From Planctomycetota bacterium (GTDB lineage: Bacteria > Planctomycetota > Phycisphaerae > WQYP01 > JAJZKY01), in contig JAJZKY010000089.1 of NCBI GenBank assembly GCA_021803885.1, positions 1-11,026 on the forward strand: 11,026 bases of DNA, written 5' to 3'. The notes beneath the pieces were generated by a model. It saw only the letters and a list, made by a program, of their open reading frames with translations. It was not told where the DNA came from and did no database searches. Below are positions 4,212 through 11,026 of this stretch, piece by piece (the first letter of the stretch is position 1; every line of letters starts with the position of its first letter). Both the position numbers and the translations under genes were made by a program.

Positions 4212-5467
4212 AAATACTCATCGGCCCAGACCTTCACGTTGGGCGCAAGGAATCCGCCGAGATTCCCAATTCCGATCAAGGCGATGCCGCCAGCCGCAGC
4301 ACGGTCGGCCAAATAGCCGGTGGGGAAGGTCCAGAAAAGCGGTTGCACGGCAATGAAGCCTGAGACGGCAATGGAGAGCGCGACCAGGCCCATGCGCGGT
4401 CCTGCTGTCGGAAATACGAAGCTTGCACAGCCAGAAATCAAGAGTGTCAGAGCCGCAAGTTGCCGATGCCGATGCAACTTGTCTGCCGCGTGGGGCAAGA
4501 GGTACGTAGCAACCAGTGTGCAGAGCCACGGAATGGCGGTCACGAGGCCGACTTCCAGCCCTGCGGGTTGGCGCAGCAGAGCCGATATTTCTGCCGGGAG
4601 GTAGAAAATCGCTCCATAGGTACTCATCTGAATCAGCGTATAGATCAGCAGGAACTGCATGACTCTTGCGTCGCGCAGCATAGGGAGAATCTTCGCGGGT
4701 CCCGCGGAGCGCCGACCCATTTCCTCACCGGCCAGCGCATCCACCAGCGATTGTTTCTCCTGGGCCGGAAGCCAGGCGGCATTGGAAGGCCTGCTCTCCA
4801 AATACCGAAAGGCCCAGCATCCCAGAAGGACTGCCAACAAGCCCTCCACCAGAAACATCCACTGCCAATTTTGGAGTCCGCCCCATGGATGCATCCCGAG
4901 CAATAGGCCCGAGAGTGGACCGCCAACGATCAGAGCCAGCGGCACACCCAGGTAGAACAAGCCAAGAATCCGCCCTCGAACACGATTCGGAAACCAATAC
5001 GTCAGATACAGAATTGCGCCCGGGAAAAATCCCGCTTCCATTACGCCCAGAAGCAGCCGCAGCAGATAGAACGAGGTGCTGCCTCTGACAAACATCGTCG
5101 CCATCGATACCAATCCCCAGCCAACCATAAGGAAGGAGATCCAGATCTTCGCGCCGATCTTGTGAAGGAACAGATTGCTGGGAAATCCGCATAGCGAATA
5201 ACCAAGAAAGAAAATACCCGCGGCGAGAGCGTACGCGCCTTCGGAGATGCCAACAGAGGTCTGCAGCGCCTGCTTCGCAAAACTGATGTTCGCCCGATCG
5301 AGAAAAGAAACGACGTAGAGGAGCATCAAAAATGGGACCAGCCGCTTACGTGCTCGTAAGACCGCCCGGTCCACCAGCGCACTGCTGGAAGAGTGAGGAA
5401 ACGGGTTCGCGTTCTCGTCGGAAGCAGATTCGATGGAGTCGATTCGGATCGAAGAACTTCCGCTCAT
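4106..5467 (-). CDS. MFS transporter, anion:cation symporter (ACS)-type, 453 aa
   Basis: This is a 12-helix major facilitator of the ACS family (relatives: phthalate, tartrate, hexuronate and 4-hydroxyphenylacetate permeases), taking up an organic anion with protons across the cytoplasmic membrane. Family marks: YVVSFLDRANISFAK (residues 51-65) in helix 1, GVMEAGFFPGAILYLTYWFP (141-160) running into NRVRGR in the helix 4-5 region, and NWQWMFLVEG (200-209) before helix 6. A charged loop (about 221-262) splits the two halves, and helix 7 starts near 268. The ATG at 5467 is chosen because GAGGGG lies six bases upstream; in-frame starts up to 5566 exist but lack a ribosome-binding site. The first 33 residues are Ser-rich and cytoplasmic. 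It follows the symporter gene (stop at 5588) by 120 bases on the same strand. The substrate cannot be read from sequence. Confidence 0.85.
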   Translation of the reverse strand: MSGSSSIRIDSIESASDENANPFPHSSSSALVDRAVLRARKRLVPFLMLLYVVSFLDRANISFAKQALQTSVGISEGAYALAAGIFFLGYSLCGFPSNLFLHKIGAKIWISFLMVGWGLVSMATMFVRGSTSFYLLRLLLGVMEAGFFPGAILYLTYWFPNRVRGRILGLFYLGVPLALIVGGPLSGLLLGMHPWGGLQNWQWMFLVEGLLAVLLGCWAFRYLESRPSNAAWLPAQEKQSLVDALAGEEMGRRSAGPAKILPMLRDARVMQFLLIYTLIQMSTYGAIFYLPAEISALLRQPAGLEVGLVTAIPWLCTLVATYLLPHAADKLHRHRQLAALTLLISGCASFVFPTAGPRMGLVALSIAVSGFIAVQPLFWTFPTGYLADRAAAGGIALIGIGNLGGFLAPNVKVWADEYFHSQRAGLYLLAALTILNAGLIALTKNRPVRRSEN

Positions 5468-5587
5468 TTTCATCCCCTCATGGTAGTACCGTGGGATGGA
5501 TTGCGATACGGGTTCCGTGGTCAGAAAAGGTTGGGAATCATTTTGCGCTGGATCGACTGCTTGCAATGCCCCGCTGACCGCATCCCG

Positions 5588-6985
5588 CTAACGATCCATC
5601 GGACTCCAGACTGCGGGAAATGCGCCCTCGGTGCGCGCGATCACGGCGCTGGCCATGCAGTTTCCGACCACGTTGACGGCTGTTCTACCCATGTCCATCA
5701 ACGTGTCCACGCCCAGCAGCAGGAGTATCGGCGTGGTGGGTATATGAATTGTGCTGGCCGTCGCCAGCAGAATGACCAGAACCGTGCGCGGCACTCCGGC
5801 CATGCCTTTGCTGGCGATCATCAGCGTCGCCAGCATTGCAATCAGTTGGCCCAGGCTCAGGTGAATCCCAGCAGCCTGCGCTGCGAAAACCGCCGCCATG
5901 GAGAGATACACGCTCGACCCATCCATATTGAAGCTGTACCCAAGGGGAATGACGAAGGACACAATCCAGCGTGGCACTCCAAACTCTTCCATGCGCTCCA
6001 TCGCCAGCGGCAGCGCGGCTTCTGAAGTGGTGGTGGCGAACCCGATTGCCGCCGGCTCTCCAACTGCCGCGGCAAATCTCCCGATGGGTATGTGAAAAGC
6101 AAAAAGTATCGGAATCAGAATCAACAGGCAGAACAGCGCGAGCGCAATGTAGTACGCGACGACAAACTTGCCGAGCGGCAGCAATGAAGCCAGCCCCATG
6201 CTTCCCACGGTGTAGGCCAGAGCCGCTCCCGCGGCGATGGGCGCAAGATACATGATGATCCGCGTGAACTGGAACATGGTGTCCGTAAGCGATTGCAGAA
6301 CGGCGAAGAGTGGAGCGCGCTTTTGTTCCGAGAGCAAAGCAAGCGCCGAGCCGAACAGCAGCGAAAAGATTACAACTTGCAGGATCTGGTTTTGCCCGAC
6401 GGCCTGCACGATGTTCTCTGGAACGAAATTCAAGATCATCTGCTGCCATGTCCCAGCGCTGTGGATCGCAGAGGTCTGGATTACAGCAGTCTGCATTGCG
6501 GGCAGCGCGATCCCCCAACCCGCGCCGGAGACGTGGATGGCCAGCGTGCCGAGAATCAGCCCCAGCGTGGTGACTACTTCGAAATAGATGAGCGCCTTGA
6601 TTGCCACGCGCCCAATGCTGCGCAAATGGCTGTGGGCCGCAATCCCGGTAGTAATGCTGGCAAATAAAAGCGGGGCCACCAGCATACGAACCAGCCGCAG
6701 AAACATCTCGCCGAAAAAATACATTTGTTTGGCGACATGCGGGGCATCCGCGCCGAGTTCGGCTCCCGCCGCCATGGCCAGGAATGTCCACATCGTCAGC
6801 GAGGATCGCCTCACCGTCCATGGAATCAGGCAGGCAATAGCAATCCAGCGGATCGTGACACCCGCTGCGGGATGCCCGAAACGACTGATTGCAGCTCCCA
6901 CCAACCATAGCGGAGCAGCAGACAGGGCAAGGGCAAGAACTCTCCGGGATTTACTTGGTGATTCTGTTGCGGCTGGGTTGGGCAT
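5588..6985 (-). CDS. Dicarboxylate/amino acid:cation symporter (DAACS/SDF family), 465 aa
   Basis: This is a glutamate/C4-dicarboxylate transporter-like (GltP/DctA/Glt-Ph) protein moving acidic substrates with Na+ or H+. Visible marks: FLRLVRMLVAPLLFASITTG (residues 95-114); the hairpin-1 Ser-rich motif in the form ATTTSEAALP (317-326); NMDGSSVY (353-360) in helix 7, matching the cation-binding NMDGT; the hairpin-2 segment GMAGVPRTVLVILL (394-407); and DMGRTAVNVVGN (431-442) in helix 8, whose Arg is the residue that contacts the side-chain carboxylate in acidic-substrate members. Dicarboxylate, aspartate or glutamate transport is therefore likely. Odd: the first 60 residues add about two hydrophobic segments before the usual first helix. 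The start at 6985 has no good Shine-Dalgarno sequence (AGAAGGGA is too far upstream). Divergent from cysD. Confidence 0.85.
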   Translation of the reverse strand: MPNPAATESPSKSRRVLALALSAAPLWLVGAAISRFGHPAAGVTIRWIAIACLIPWTVRRSSLTMWTFLAMAAGAELGADAPHVAKQMYFFGEMFLRLVRMLVAPLLFASITTGIAAHSHLRSIGRVAIKALIYFEVVTTLGLILGTLAIHVSGAGWGIALPAMQTAVIQTSAIHSAGTWQQMILNFVPENIVQAVGQNQILQVVIFSLLFGSALALLSEQKRAPLFAVLQSLTDTMFQFTRIIMYLAPIAAGAALAYTVGSMGLASLLPLGKFVVAYYIALALFCLLILIPILFAFHIPIGRFAAAVGEPAAIGFATTTSEAALPLAMERMEEFGVPRWIVSFVIPLGYSFNMDGSSVYLSMAAVFAAQAAGIHLSLGQLIAMLATLMIASKGMAGVPRTVLVILLATASTIHIPTTPILLLLGVDTLMDMGRTAVNVVGNCMASAVIARTEGAFPAVWSPMDR

Positions 6986-7081
6986 GTTGTAGAAAAACTG
7001 GTGTGTGGTTCCCTTCTGAAGTTTGGCAATCTATTCTTTGGTCTTTGTCTCAACTGCGAAATCTAACCTGATAATTTCATC

Positions 7082-7257
7082 TGCTCGCAACGCCAAACTT
7101 GTTGTACTATCAATTTCAGATTATGGTTTCCAGGCTTTCCATCCTCGCTTGCCGAATGCAGTGCAACTGTTGTTGCAGCAACGACGCGTGTCGGCGAGGG
7201 TGCGAGCATTGTAGATAGGCCACCAAGTCCTTCTATTCAGTCCGCATAAGCAATTAG
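7082..7257 (+). promoter_or_regulatory. Foldable intergenic leader upstream of cysD, unidentified
   Basis: The 346-base gap between the divergent symporter and cysD genes contains no convincing gene. It can form nested helices: TGCTCGCA (7082-7089) with TGCGAGCA (7201-7208), 8 bp perfect; and CCTCGC plus CGA (7143-7148, 7153-7155) with TCGGCGAGG (7191-7199), with a bulge. Within the latter lies GTTGTTGCAGCAAC. GCGTG at 7186-7190 could compete with CACGC of the downstream terminator. A weak promoter-like pair TTGTTG (7099-7104) and TATGGT (7122-7127), 17 bases apart, could start transcription inside the region, in which case the outer helix would not be in the RNA. I recognise no known riboswitch class. 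Confidence 0.3.
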
Positions 7258-7293
7258 AACCCACGCCAGACATTGGAGCGTGGGTTTTTTATT
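7258..7293 (+). terminator. Intrinsic terminator in the cysD leader
   Basis: AACCCACGC (7258-7266) and GCGTGGGTT (7278-7286) form a perfect 9-bp stem with an 11-base loop, running into a tract of six T (7285-7290). It points toward cysD and ends 39 bases before its start codon. No plus-strand gene precedes it, so it is more likely a leader attenuator of the sulfate-assimilation operon, or the end of a small RNA, than the terminator of an upstream gene. Confidence 0.75.
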
Positions 7294-7331
7294 CCCGCCT
7301 CCAATCAAAACCACAAAGACAGGAAAGCACT

Positions 7332-8264
7332 ATGGCCAGCGCAGTCGCACTATCGTCATTCGCCTTTACCCGTTTGAGTCACCTGCAGATGCTGGAGGCG
7401 GAGAGCATCCACATCCTGCGCGAAGTCGCGTCGGAATTTCAGAAGCCTGTCATGCTCTATTCGATCGGCAAAGATTCGTCCGTCATGCTGCGACTGGCGC
7501 AGAAGGCTTTTTATCCCGGGCCGATTCCCTTCCCCTTGCTGCATGTCGATACCGGCTACAAATTTCGCGAGATGATCGAGTTCCGCGACAACTATACGCG
7601 CGAACTGGGAGTGGAGCTGCTGGTATGGCGGAACGAGCCTGCGCTGGCGCAGGGCGCCAATCCGGTGGCGCTGGGCACGCAGCGCTGCTGCGGACTGTTG
7701 AAGACGCAGGCGCTCCTCGATGGGCTGCGCGAGCACGGATTCGACGCGGCCTTTGGCGGCGCGCGGCGGGACGAAGAGCGATCCCGCGCCAAGGAGCGCA
7801 TTTTTTCCTTCCGCGACCGTGCCGGGCAATGGGACCCGAAAAACCAGCGGCCTGAACTGTGGAACATTTTCAACGGGCGGATCCATCCCGGCGAGGGCAT
7901 CCGCATTTTTCCGCTCTCCAACTGGACGGAGCTGGACATCTGGCATTACATCCATCTGGAAAATATCCCCATCGTGCCGCTCTACTTTGCGAAGGAGCGC
8001 AAGATGCTGGTGCGCGGCGACAGCTTGATTCCTGTCGAACAGTCGTTTGTGAAGGGATTGCCGGGCGAAGAGCAGTGGGTGCGGAGCCGGTTGCGCTCGC
8101 TGGGTTGCAGTCCCTGCACCGGCGCTATCCGCTCCGATGCGGACACCGTTCCGAAGATCATTGCCGAGCTGGTTTCGTTCCGGTCGTCGGAACGCGCCAA
8201 TCGCATCATCGACCACGATCAGGACGGCAGTATGGAGCTGAAGAAGCGCGAGGGCTATTTCTAA
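7332..8264 (+). CDS. cysD: Sulfate adenylyltransferase subunit 2 (CysD), 310 aa
   Basis: CysD is the ATP-pyrophosphatase-type catalytic subunit of ATP sulfurylase; with CysN it makes adenosine 5'-phosphosulfate (APS) from sulfate and ATP in the cytoplasm. The PP-loop appears as SIGKDS (residues 44-49), HVDTGYKF (71-78) follows, and [15 protein letters not shown] (142-156) and SNWTELDIW (196-204) are strongly conserved family signatures. Length is close to the roughly 300 residues usual for CysD. AGGAAAG four bases before the ATG fixes the start. The stop TAA overlaps the cysN ATG by one base (TAATG), implying translational coupling. Regulation may involve the terminator hairpin directly upstream. 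Confidence 0.95.
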   Translation: MASAVALSSFAFTRLSHLQMLEAESIHILREVASEFQKPVMLYSIGKDSSVMLRLAQKAFYPGPIPFPLLHVDTGYKFREMIEFRDNYTRELGVELLVWRNEPALAQGANPVALGTQRCCGLLKTQALLDGLREHGFDAAFGGARRDEERSRAKERIFSFRDRAGQWDPKNQRPELWNIFNGRIHPGEGIRIFPLSNWTELDIWHYIHLENIPIVPLYFAKERKMLVRGDSLIPVEQSFVKGLPGEEQWVRSRLRSLGCSPCTGAIRSDADTVPKIIAELVSFRSSERANRIIDHDQDGSMELKKREGYF

Positions 8265-9910
8265 TGCCGCCGATACAGGAAATTCGACAGCAGGACTTTT
8301 CGATTGAGGACTTCCTTGAGTCCGAGCAGCAGAAAGATCTGCTGCGCTTCTCAACCGCCGGCAGTGTGGACGACGGCAAGTCCACGCTGATTGGGCGTCT
8401 GCTCTACGATTCGCGCAATGTGTATGAGGACCAGGTGCGCGCTGTGACCCGCACCACGGGCGCGAGCGCGAAGACTTCGATCGATTTTGCGCAACTGACG
8501 GATGGGTTGCGTGCCGAGCGCGAGCAAGGAATCACGATCGACGTCGCGTACCGCTTCTTCGCGACCGCGAAGCGAAAGTTCATCATTGCCGACACTCCCG
8601 GCCACGAGCAGTACACACGGAACATGGCTACGGGAGCATCCACTGCCGATCTGGCCATTATTTTGATCGATGCGCGCAAGGGGATCCTGGCGCAATCTCG
8701 CCGCCATGCATCCATCGCATCTCTGCTGGGAATTCGGCACATCGTTGCGGCGATCAACAAGATGGACCTGGTGAATTTTTCGGAGGAAGTTTTCGAGCGA
8801 CATCGCACCGCGCTCTCTGTGCTTGCCGCCAAGCTCGACATCGAGGAGATGCTGGCCATTCCGATCAGCGCGCTGGATGGCGACAACGTGGTGACGCGGA
8901 GCGAACGCACCCCCTGGTACGATGGGCCGACGCTGCTGGAACATCTGGAAACTATGCCGACAACGGCGGAAGAATCCGACGCGGCCTTCCGGTTTCCTGT
9001 GCAGCGCGTCATTCGTCCACACCAGAACTTTCGCGGATTTGCGGGACAAATTGCCGGTGGCTCGGTCTACGTTGGAGACAAGGTGGTGGTGCTGCCGTCG
9101 GGCAAGACCAGCCGTGTCGAAAGCATCGTCACGTTCGATGGGGAACTGGGCTCGGCGTCGGCGCCACAATCCGTCACGCTGACGCTGGAGGATGAAATCG
9201 ATGTCAGCCGCGGTGATTTGATTGCCACAGCTTACTCCGCGCCGCAACCGACAACGCGACTGGAAGCCTCGCTGGTCTGGCTGCATGCCGATCCACTGGA
9301 CGGCGCGAAAACATATCTTCTGAAGCACACCAGCCAGACGGTGAAGGCCACCGTATCTTTACGCCATCGGACGGATATTGAAACGCTCGAAGACCACGCG
9401 GCCGATTCGCTGGGAATGAACGAAATCGGCGTGGCCGTTGTGGAAACCAGCAGGCCGGTGCTGGTGGATCCGTATCGCGACAACCACGCTACCGGCAGCT
9501 TTATCCTGATCGATCCGGCGACGAACGCAACGGTTGGCGCGGGCATGGTCCGCGCGCGGCTCGCAGCGGAGATCGAGCAGCACTCGACATCCGCGCTGAT
9601 TGTCCTCGGCAGCCGGCAAACGCTGTTGCAGGAACTGGAGCAGCGCCTGCTCGGGCAAGGCTATGCCGTAGTGAACACGCGCGTCACGAATCGCGCTGTG
9701 TGGGAGTCGCTGCTGCACGCCGGCGTCATCACGCTGGTTGCGTGCGAAGATTGCGAGTCGCCTTCGATTGCACATCTCCGCCGCCACGAAGGATTGGTTT
9801 TCGATTCGCTGGATGTTCATCCGCAAGGCGAGCACGGCACTGCGGAAGAAATCGAGCGCGAACTGCATCGGAGAAACATTTTTCCCACAACTACGGAGGA
9901 CGCACGATGA
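8264..9910 (+). CDS. cysN: Sulfate adenylyltransferase subunit 1 (CysN) with degenerate APS-kinase-like tail, 548 aa
   Basis: CysN is the GTPase subunit that drives APS synthesis by CysD. All G motifs are seen: GSVDDGKST (33-41), GITIDVAYRFF (89-99), DTPGHEQ (110-116), NKMD (165-168) and SAL (202-204); beta-barrel domains of the EF-Tu type follow (about 240-435, including RPHQNFRGFAG). Stand-alone CysN is about 475 residues; this one adds roughly 110 (437-548). The tail resembles an APS kinase (CysC) with the active part removed: ALIVLGSRQTLLQELEQRLL stands where the P-loop strand and helix belong but lacks GxxGxGK[ST]; LLHAGVITLVA matches the 'AG.V.L.A' strand; and the end (TAEEIERELHRR) matches the last helix. 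It should have no kinase activity. The start at 8264 is fixed by overlap with cysD. The stop overlaps the cysH start by four bases. Confidence 0.9.
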   Translation: MPPIQEIRQQDFSIEDFLESEQQKDLLRFSTAGSVDDGKSTLIGRLLYDSRNVYEDQVRAVTRTTGASAKTSIDFAQLTDGLRAEREQGITIDVAYRFFATAKRKFIIADTPGHEQYTRNMATGASTADLAIILIDARKGILAQSRRHASIASLLGIRHIVAAINKMDLVNFSEEVFERHRTALSVLAAKLDIEEMLAIPISALDGDNVVTRSERTPWYDGPTLLEHLETMPTTAEESDAAFRFPVQRVIRPHQNFRGFAGQIAGGSVYVGDKVVVLPSGKTSRVESIVTFDGELGSASAPQSVTLTLEDEIDVSRGDLIATAYSAPQPTTRLEASLVWLHADPLDGAKTYLLKHTSQTVKATVSLRHRTDIETLEDHAADSLGMNEIGVAVVETSRPVLVDPYRDNHATGSFILIDPATNATVGAGMVRARLAAEIEQHSTSALIVLGSRQTLLQELEQRLLGQGYAVVNTRVTNRAVWESLLHAGVITLVACEDCESPSIAHLRRHEGLVFDSLDVHPQGEHGTAEEIERELHRRNIFPTTTEDAR

Positions 9911-10599
9911 GCAAGATTTTCTTAGACAACCCGGTGCTGGAAGACAAGATCGCGGACGCCCGCAGTCTGGTGGCCGTCGAGCTGGACGCGTCCTCGAAGG
10001 CATGCGTCACATGCAGCTTCCAGGCCGAAGACATGGTGGTGCTGCATCTGGTGCGTGAGCTTGCGCCAGGAGTGCCGGTATTGTTTCTTGAGACCGGCTA
10101 CCACTTCCAGGAGACGTACGAGTATCGCGACCGCATGGCCGCCGACTGGCAGTTGAACCTGATCAATGTCGAGCCGGAGCAGTCCGTCGCAGACCAGGAG
10201 GCGCAATTCGGCATTCTGAATCGGACTGCGCCCGATCGCTGTTGCGCGATGCGCAAAGTCGGGCCGCTGTTTGCGTCGCTGGAACCCTACAGCACATGGT
10301 TTACGGGGCTGCGGCGCGAGCAGGCCAGGACACGCGCGAACCTGCAACCATCGGATGTCTTTACGCTGCCAACGGGCAAGCAGTTGCAGAAGGTGAGTCC
10401 CTTGGCCGACTGGACGACGCGCGATGTGTGGCAGTACGCCGCGGCGCACAACATCCCGTTGCTGTCGCTCTACGATAAGGGCTACTCCAGCATCGGGTGC
10501 GAGCCGTGCACCAGTCTTCCATCCGATCCCGGCGACCCGCGCTCGGGCCGCTGGGGCGGCCATAAGGTCGAGTGCGGCATTCACCTGCAAGGCCAGTAG
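9907..10599 (+). CDS. cysH: Assimilatory APS reductase (CysH family, [4Fe-4S] type), 230 aa
   Basis: This enzyme reduces the sulfonucleotide made by CysDN to sulfite with thioredoxin or a similar donor. SFQAEDMV (37-44) is the modified PP-loop, ETGYHF (62-67) and TGLRREQ (133-139) bind the nucleotide, and ECGIH (222-226) carries the catalytic cysteine near the C-terminus. The pair Cys112-Cys113 plus Cys198-x-x-Cys201 is the four-cysteine pattern that ligates a [4Fe-4S] cluster in APS reductases and is missing from classical PAPS reductases. This predicts APS as substrate (EC 1.8.4.10 type). GGAGG eight bases before ATG 9907 fixes the start, inside the end of cysN. It is the last gene of the operon in this window; no sulfite reductase or sulfate transporter follows. 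Confidence 0.92.
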   Translation: MSKIFLDNPVLEDKIADARSLVAVELDASSKACVTCSFQAEDMVVLHLVRELAPGVPVLFLETGYHFQETYEYRDRMAADWQLNLINVEPEQSVADQEAQFGILNRTAPDRCCAMRKVGPLFASLEPYSTWFTGLRREQARTRANLQPSDVFTLPTGKQLQKVSPLADWTTRDVWQYAAAHNIPLLSLYDKGYSSIGCEPCTSLPSDPGDPRSGRWGGHKVECGIHLQGQ

Positions 10600-10727
10600 G
10601 CATCGGCTCTCGTCACGGAATTTGTCCTCAGCTTTCGGATCGAAGCTGCCGTTGCCGTCACACCGCCCATCGCACAGGGCTTGCAAAAGTCTTGTGCAAC
10701 CATCCACCTGCACTCGAACCACATTGG

Positions 10728-10757
10728 CCGGGGGAGCTTGTGGAATTGCTCCTCCGG
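10728..10757 (+). other. Strong hairpin downstream of cysH
   Basis: CCGGGGGAGC and GCTCCTCCGG form ten base pairs (one G-U) around a 10-base loop. No T-tract follows, so it is not a standard intrinsic terminator, but it may protect or end the cysDNH transcript. Otherwise the stretch 10600-10858 holds no convincing gene on either strand. Confidence 0.35.
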
Positions 10758-10858
10758 TCGCGGTCCATGGTGCCGCGCCGTGCTGAACGGAAAGACGCAA
10801 GAAGAGATATGTTCGGCCTCTATAGCCGATTTACAGATACTGTAGTTAAAAATGAGAT

Positions 10859-11010
10859 GAGTCATTCTGAGCCCTTCGGCAGCGCTCAGGATAAACTCCG
10901 CGAAGAATCCAGAGGGTGACGGCGGCAATGACCAGGCGCATATCGTCTGGATTCTTCACTCCGCTGCGCGGAGCCTGCCCTGAGCGTAGCCGAAGGGTTC
11001 AGAATGACTC
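10859..11010. repeat. 152-bp imperfect palindromic repeat (MITE/REP-like)
   Basis: The two ends are exact inverted copies (GAGTCATTCTGA at 10859-10870 and TCAGAATGACTC at 10999-11010). The arms continue with CCCTTCGGC and GCTCAGG on both sides and meet again in a 12-bp perfect stretch, GAAGAATCCAGA (10902-10913) with TCTGGATTCTTC (10946-10957). The right arm holds an extra hairpin CTCCGC-TGC-GCGGAG. The unit 'GTCATTCTGAG...GAAGAATC' resembles an interspersed repeat I know from Acidobacteriota and some other environmental genomes. It has no coding capacity and lies 260 bases after cysH. Confidence 0.7.
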
Positions 11011-11026
11011 CCTTTCACAAATAACT

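Noticed and set aside
5685..6908. 407-codon minus-strand frame inside the symporter gene
   Set aside because: It is a shadow frame rich in Arg, His, Cys and Ser with no hydrophobic pattern, whereas the overlapping 465-codon frame carries all DAACS motifs.
7859..8263. N-terminal extension of cysN back to 7859
   Set aside because: It lies in another frame inside cysD; the TAATG overlap and the CysN N-terminal pattern fix the start at 8264.
7356..8354. 332-codon minus-strand frame opposite cysD
   Set aside because: It is antisense to a gene with clear CysD signatures and has no ribosome-binding site or recognisable domain.
10681..10700. Hairpin TTGCA...TGCAA as terminator of cysDNH
   Set aside because: The stem is only 5 bp and no T-tract follows.
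9922..10800. 292-codon minus-strand frame opposite cysH
   Set aside because: It is antisense to most of cysH, a known artefact of GC-rich third positions; no motif or start signal supports it.

Overview
The window looks like a chromosomal segment of a moderately GC-rich soil-type bacterium. I lean to Acidobacteriota because of the cysD-cysN-cysH arrangement and the 'GTCATTCTGA...CTTCGG' palindromic repeat at the right edge, but this is inference and no rRNA or marker gene confirms it. It falls into an accessory left part (about 1-4100) and a metabolic right part (about 4100-10600).

Left part. A truncated membrane-protein gene (1-320, minus) faces a 59-residue two-helix membrane protein (371-550, plus) that is too short for most gene finders. 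Then comes a run of very small DNA-binding proteins. On the minus strand a tight operon encodes a ribbon-helix-helix (RHH) protein, a 56-residue Xre-type protein, a 96-residue helix-turn-helix (HTH) protein and possibly a fourth protein, with gaps of 5, 8 and 3 bases. On the plus strand two more RHH proteins follow (2424-2570 and 2651-2863). The first has a near-ideal -35 box and a perfect 8-3-8 palindrome lying between -35 and -10. A second palindromic site occurs on both sides of this RHH pair. The cluster ends near a tRNA-3'-end-like sequence and short direct repeats, suggesting the worn edge of an integrated element. Next are insertion-sequence remnants: an IS66-family 5' end (intact TnpA, TnpB cut after about 10 codons), a 19-bp inverted repeat that looks like a second IS66-type start in the opposite orientation, and an IS110-family 5' end cut after 16 codons. 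The non-coding DNA before the IS110 start can form three stem-loops laid out like an IS110 bridge RNA.

Right part. Two transporters on the minus strand, a dicarboxylate/amino-acid:cation symporter (5588-6985) and an anion:cation-symporter-type MFS permease (4106-5467), may form an operon for organic anion uptake. Divergent from them is cysD-cysN-cysH (7332-10599), with gene overlaps of 1 and 4 bases: ATP sulfurylase subunits 2 and 1, then a reductase with the four-cysteine iron-sulfur pattern of APS reductases. CysN carries a C-terminal extension of about 110 residues that looks like an APS-kinase domain without its P-loop. This fits a pathway that reduces APS directly and does not need PAPS. 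A strong intrinsic terminator 39 bases before cysD, preceded by a foldable leader, suggests attenuation control. The window closes with a 152-bp imperfect palindromic repeat (MITE- or REP-like).

No CRISPR array, rRNA gene or complete tRNA was found.
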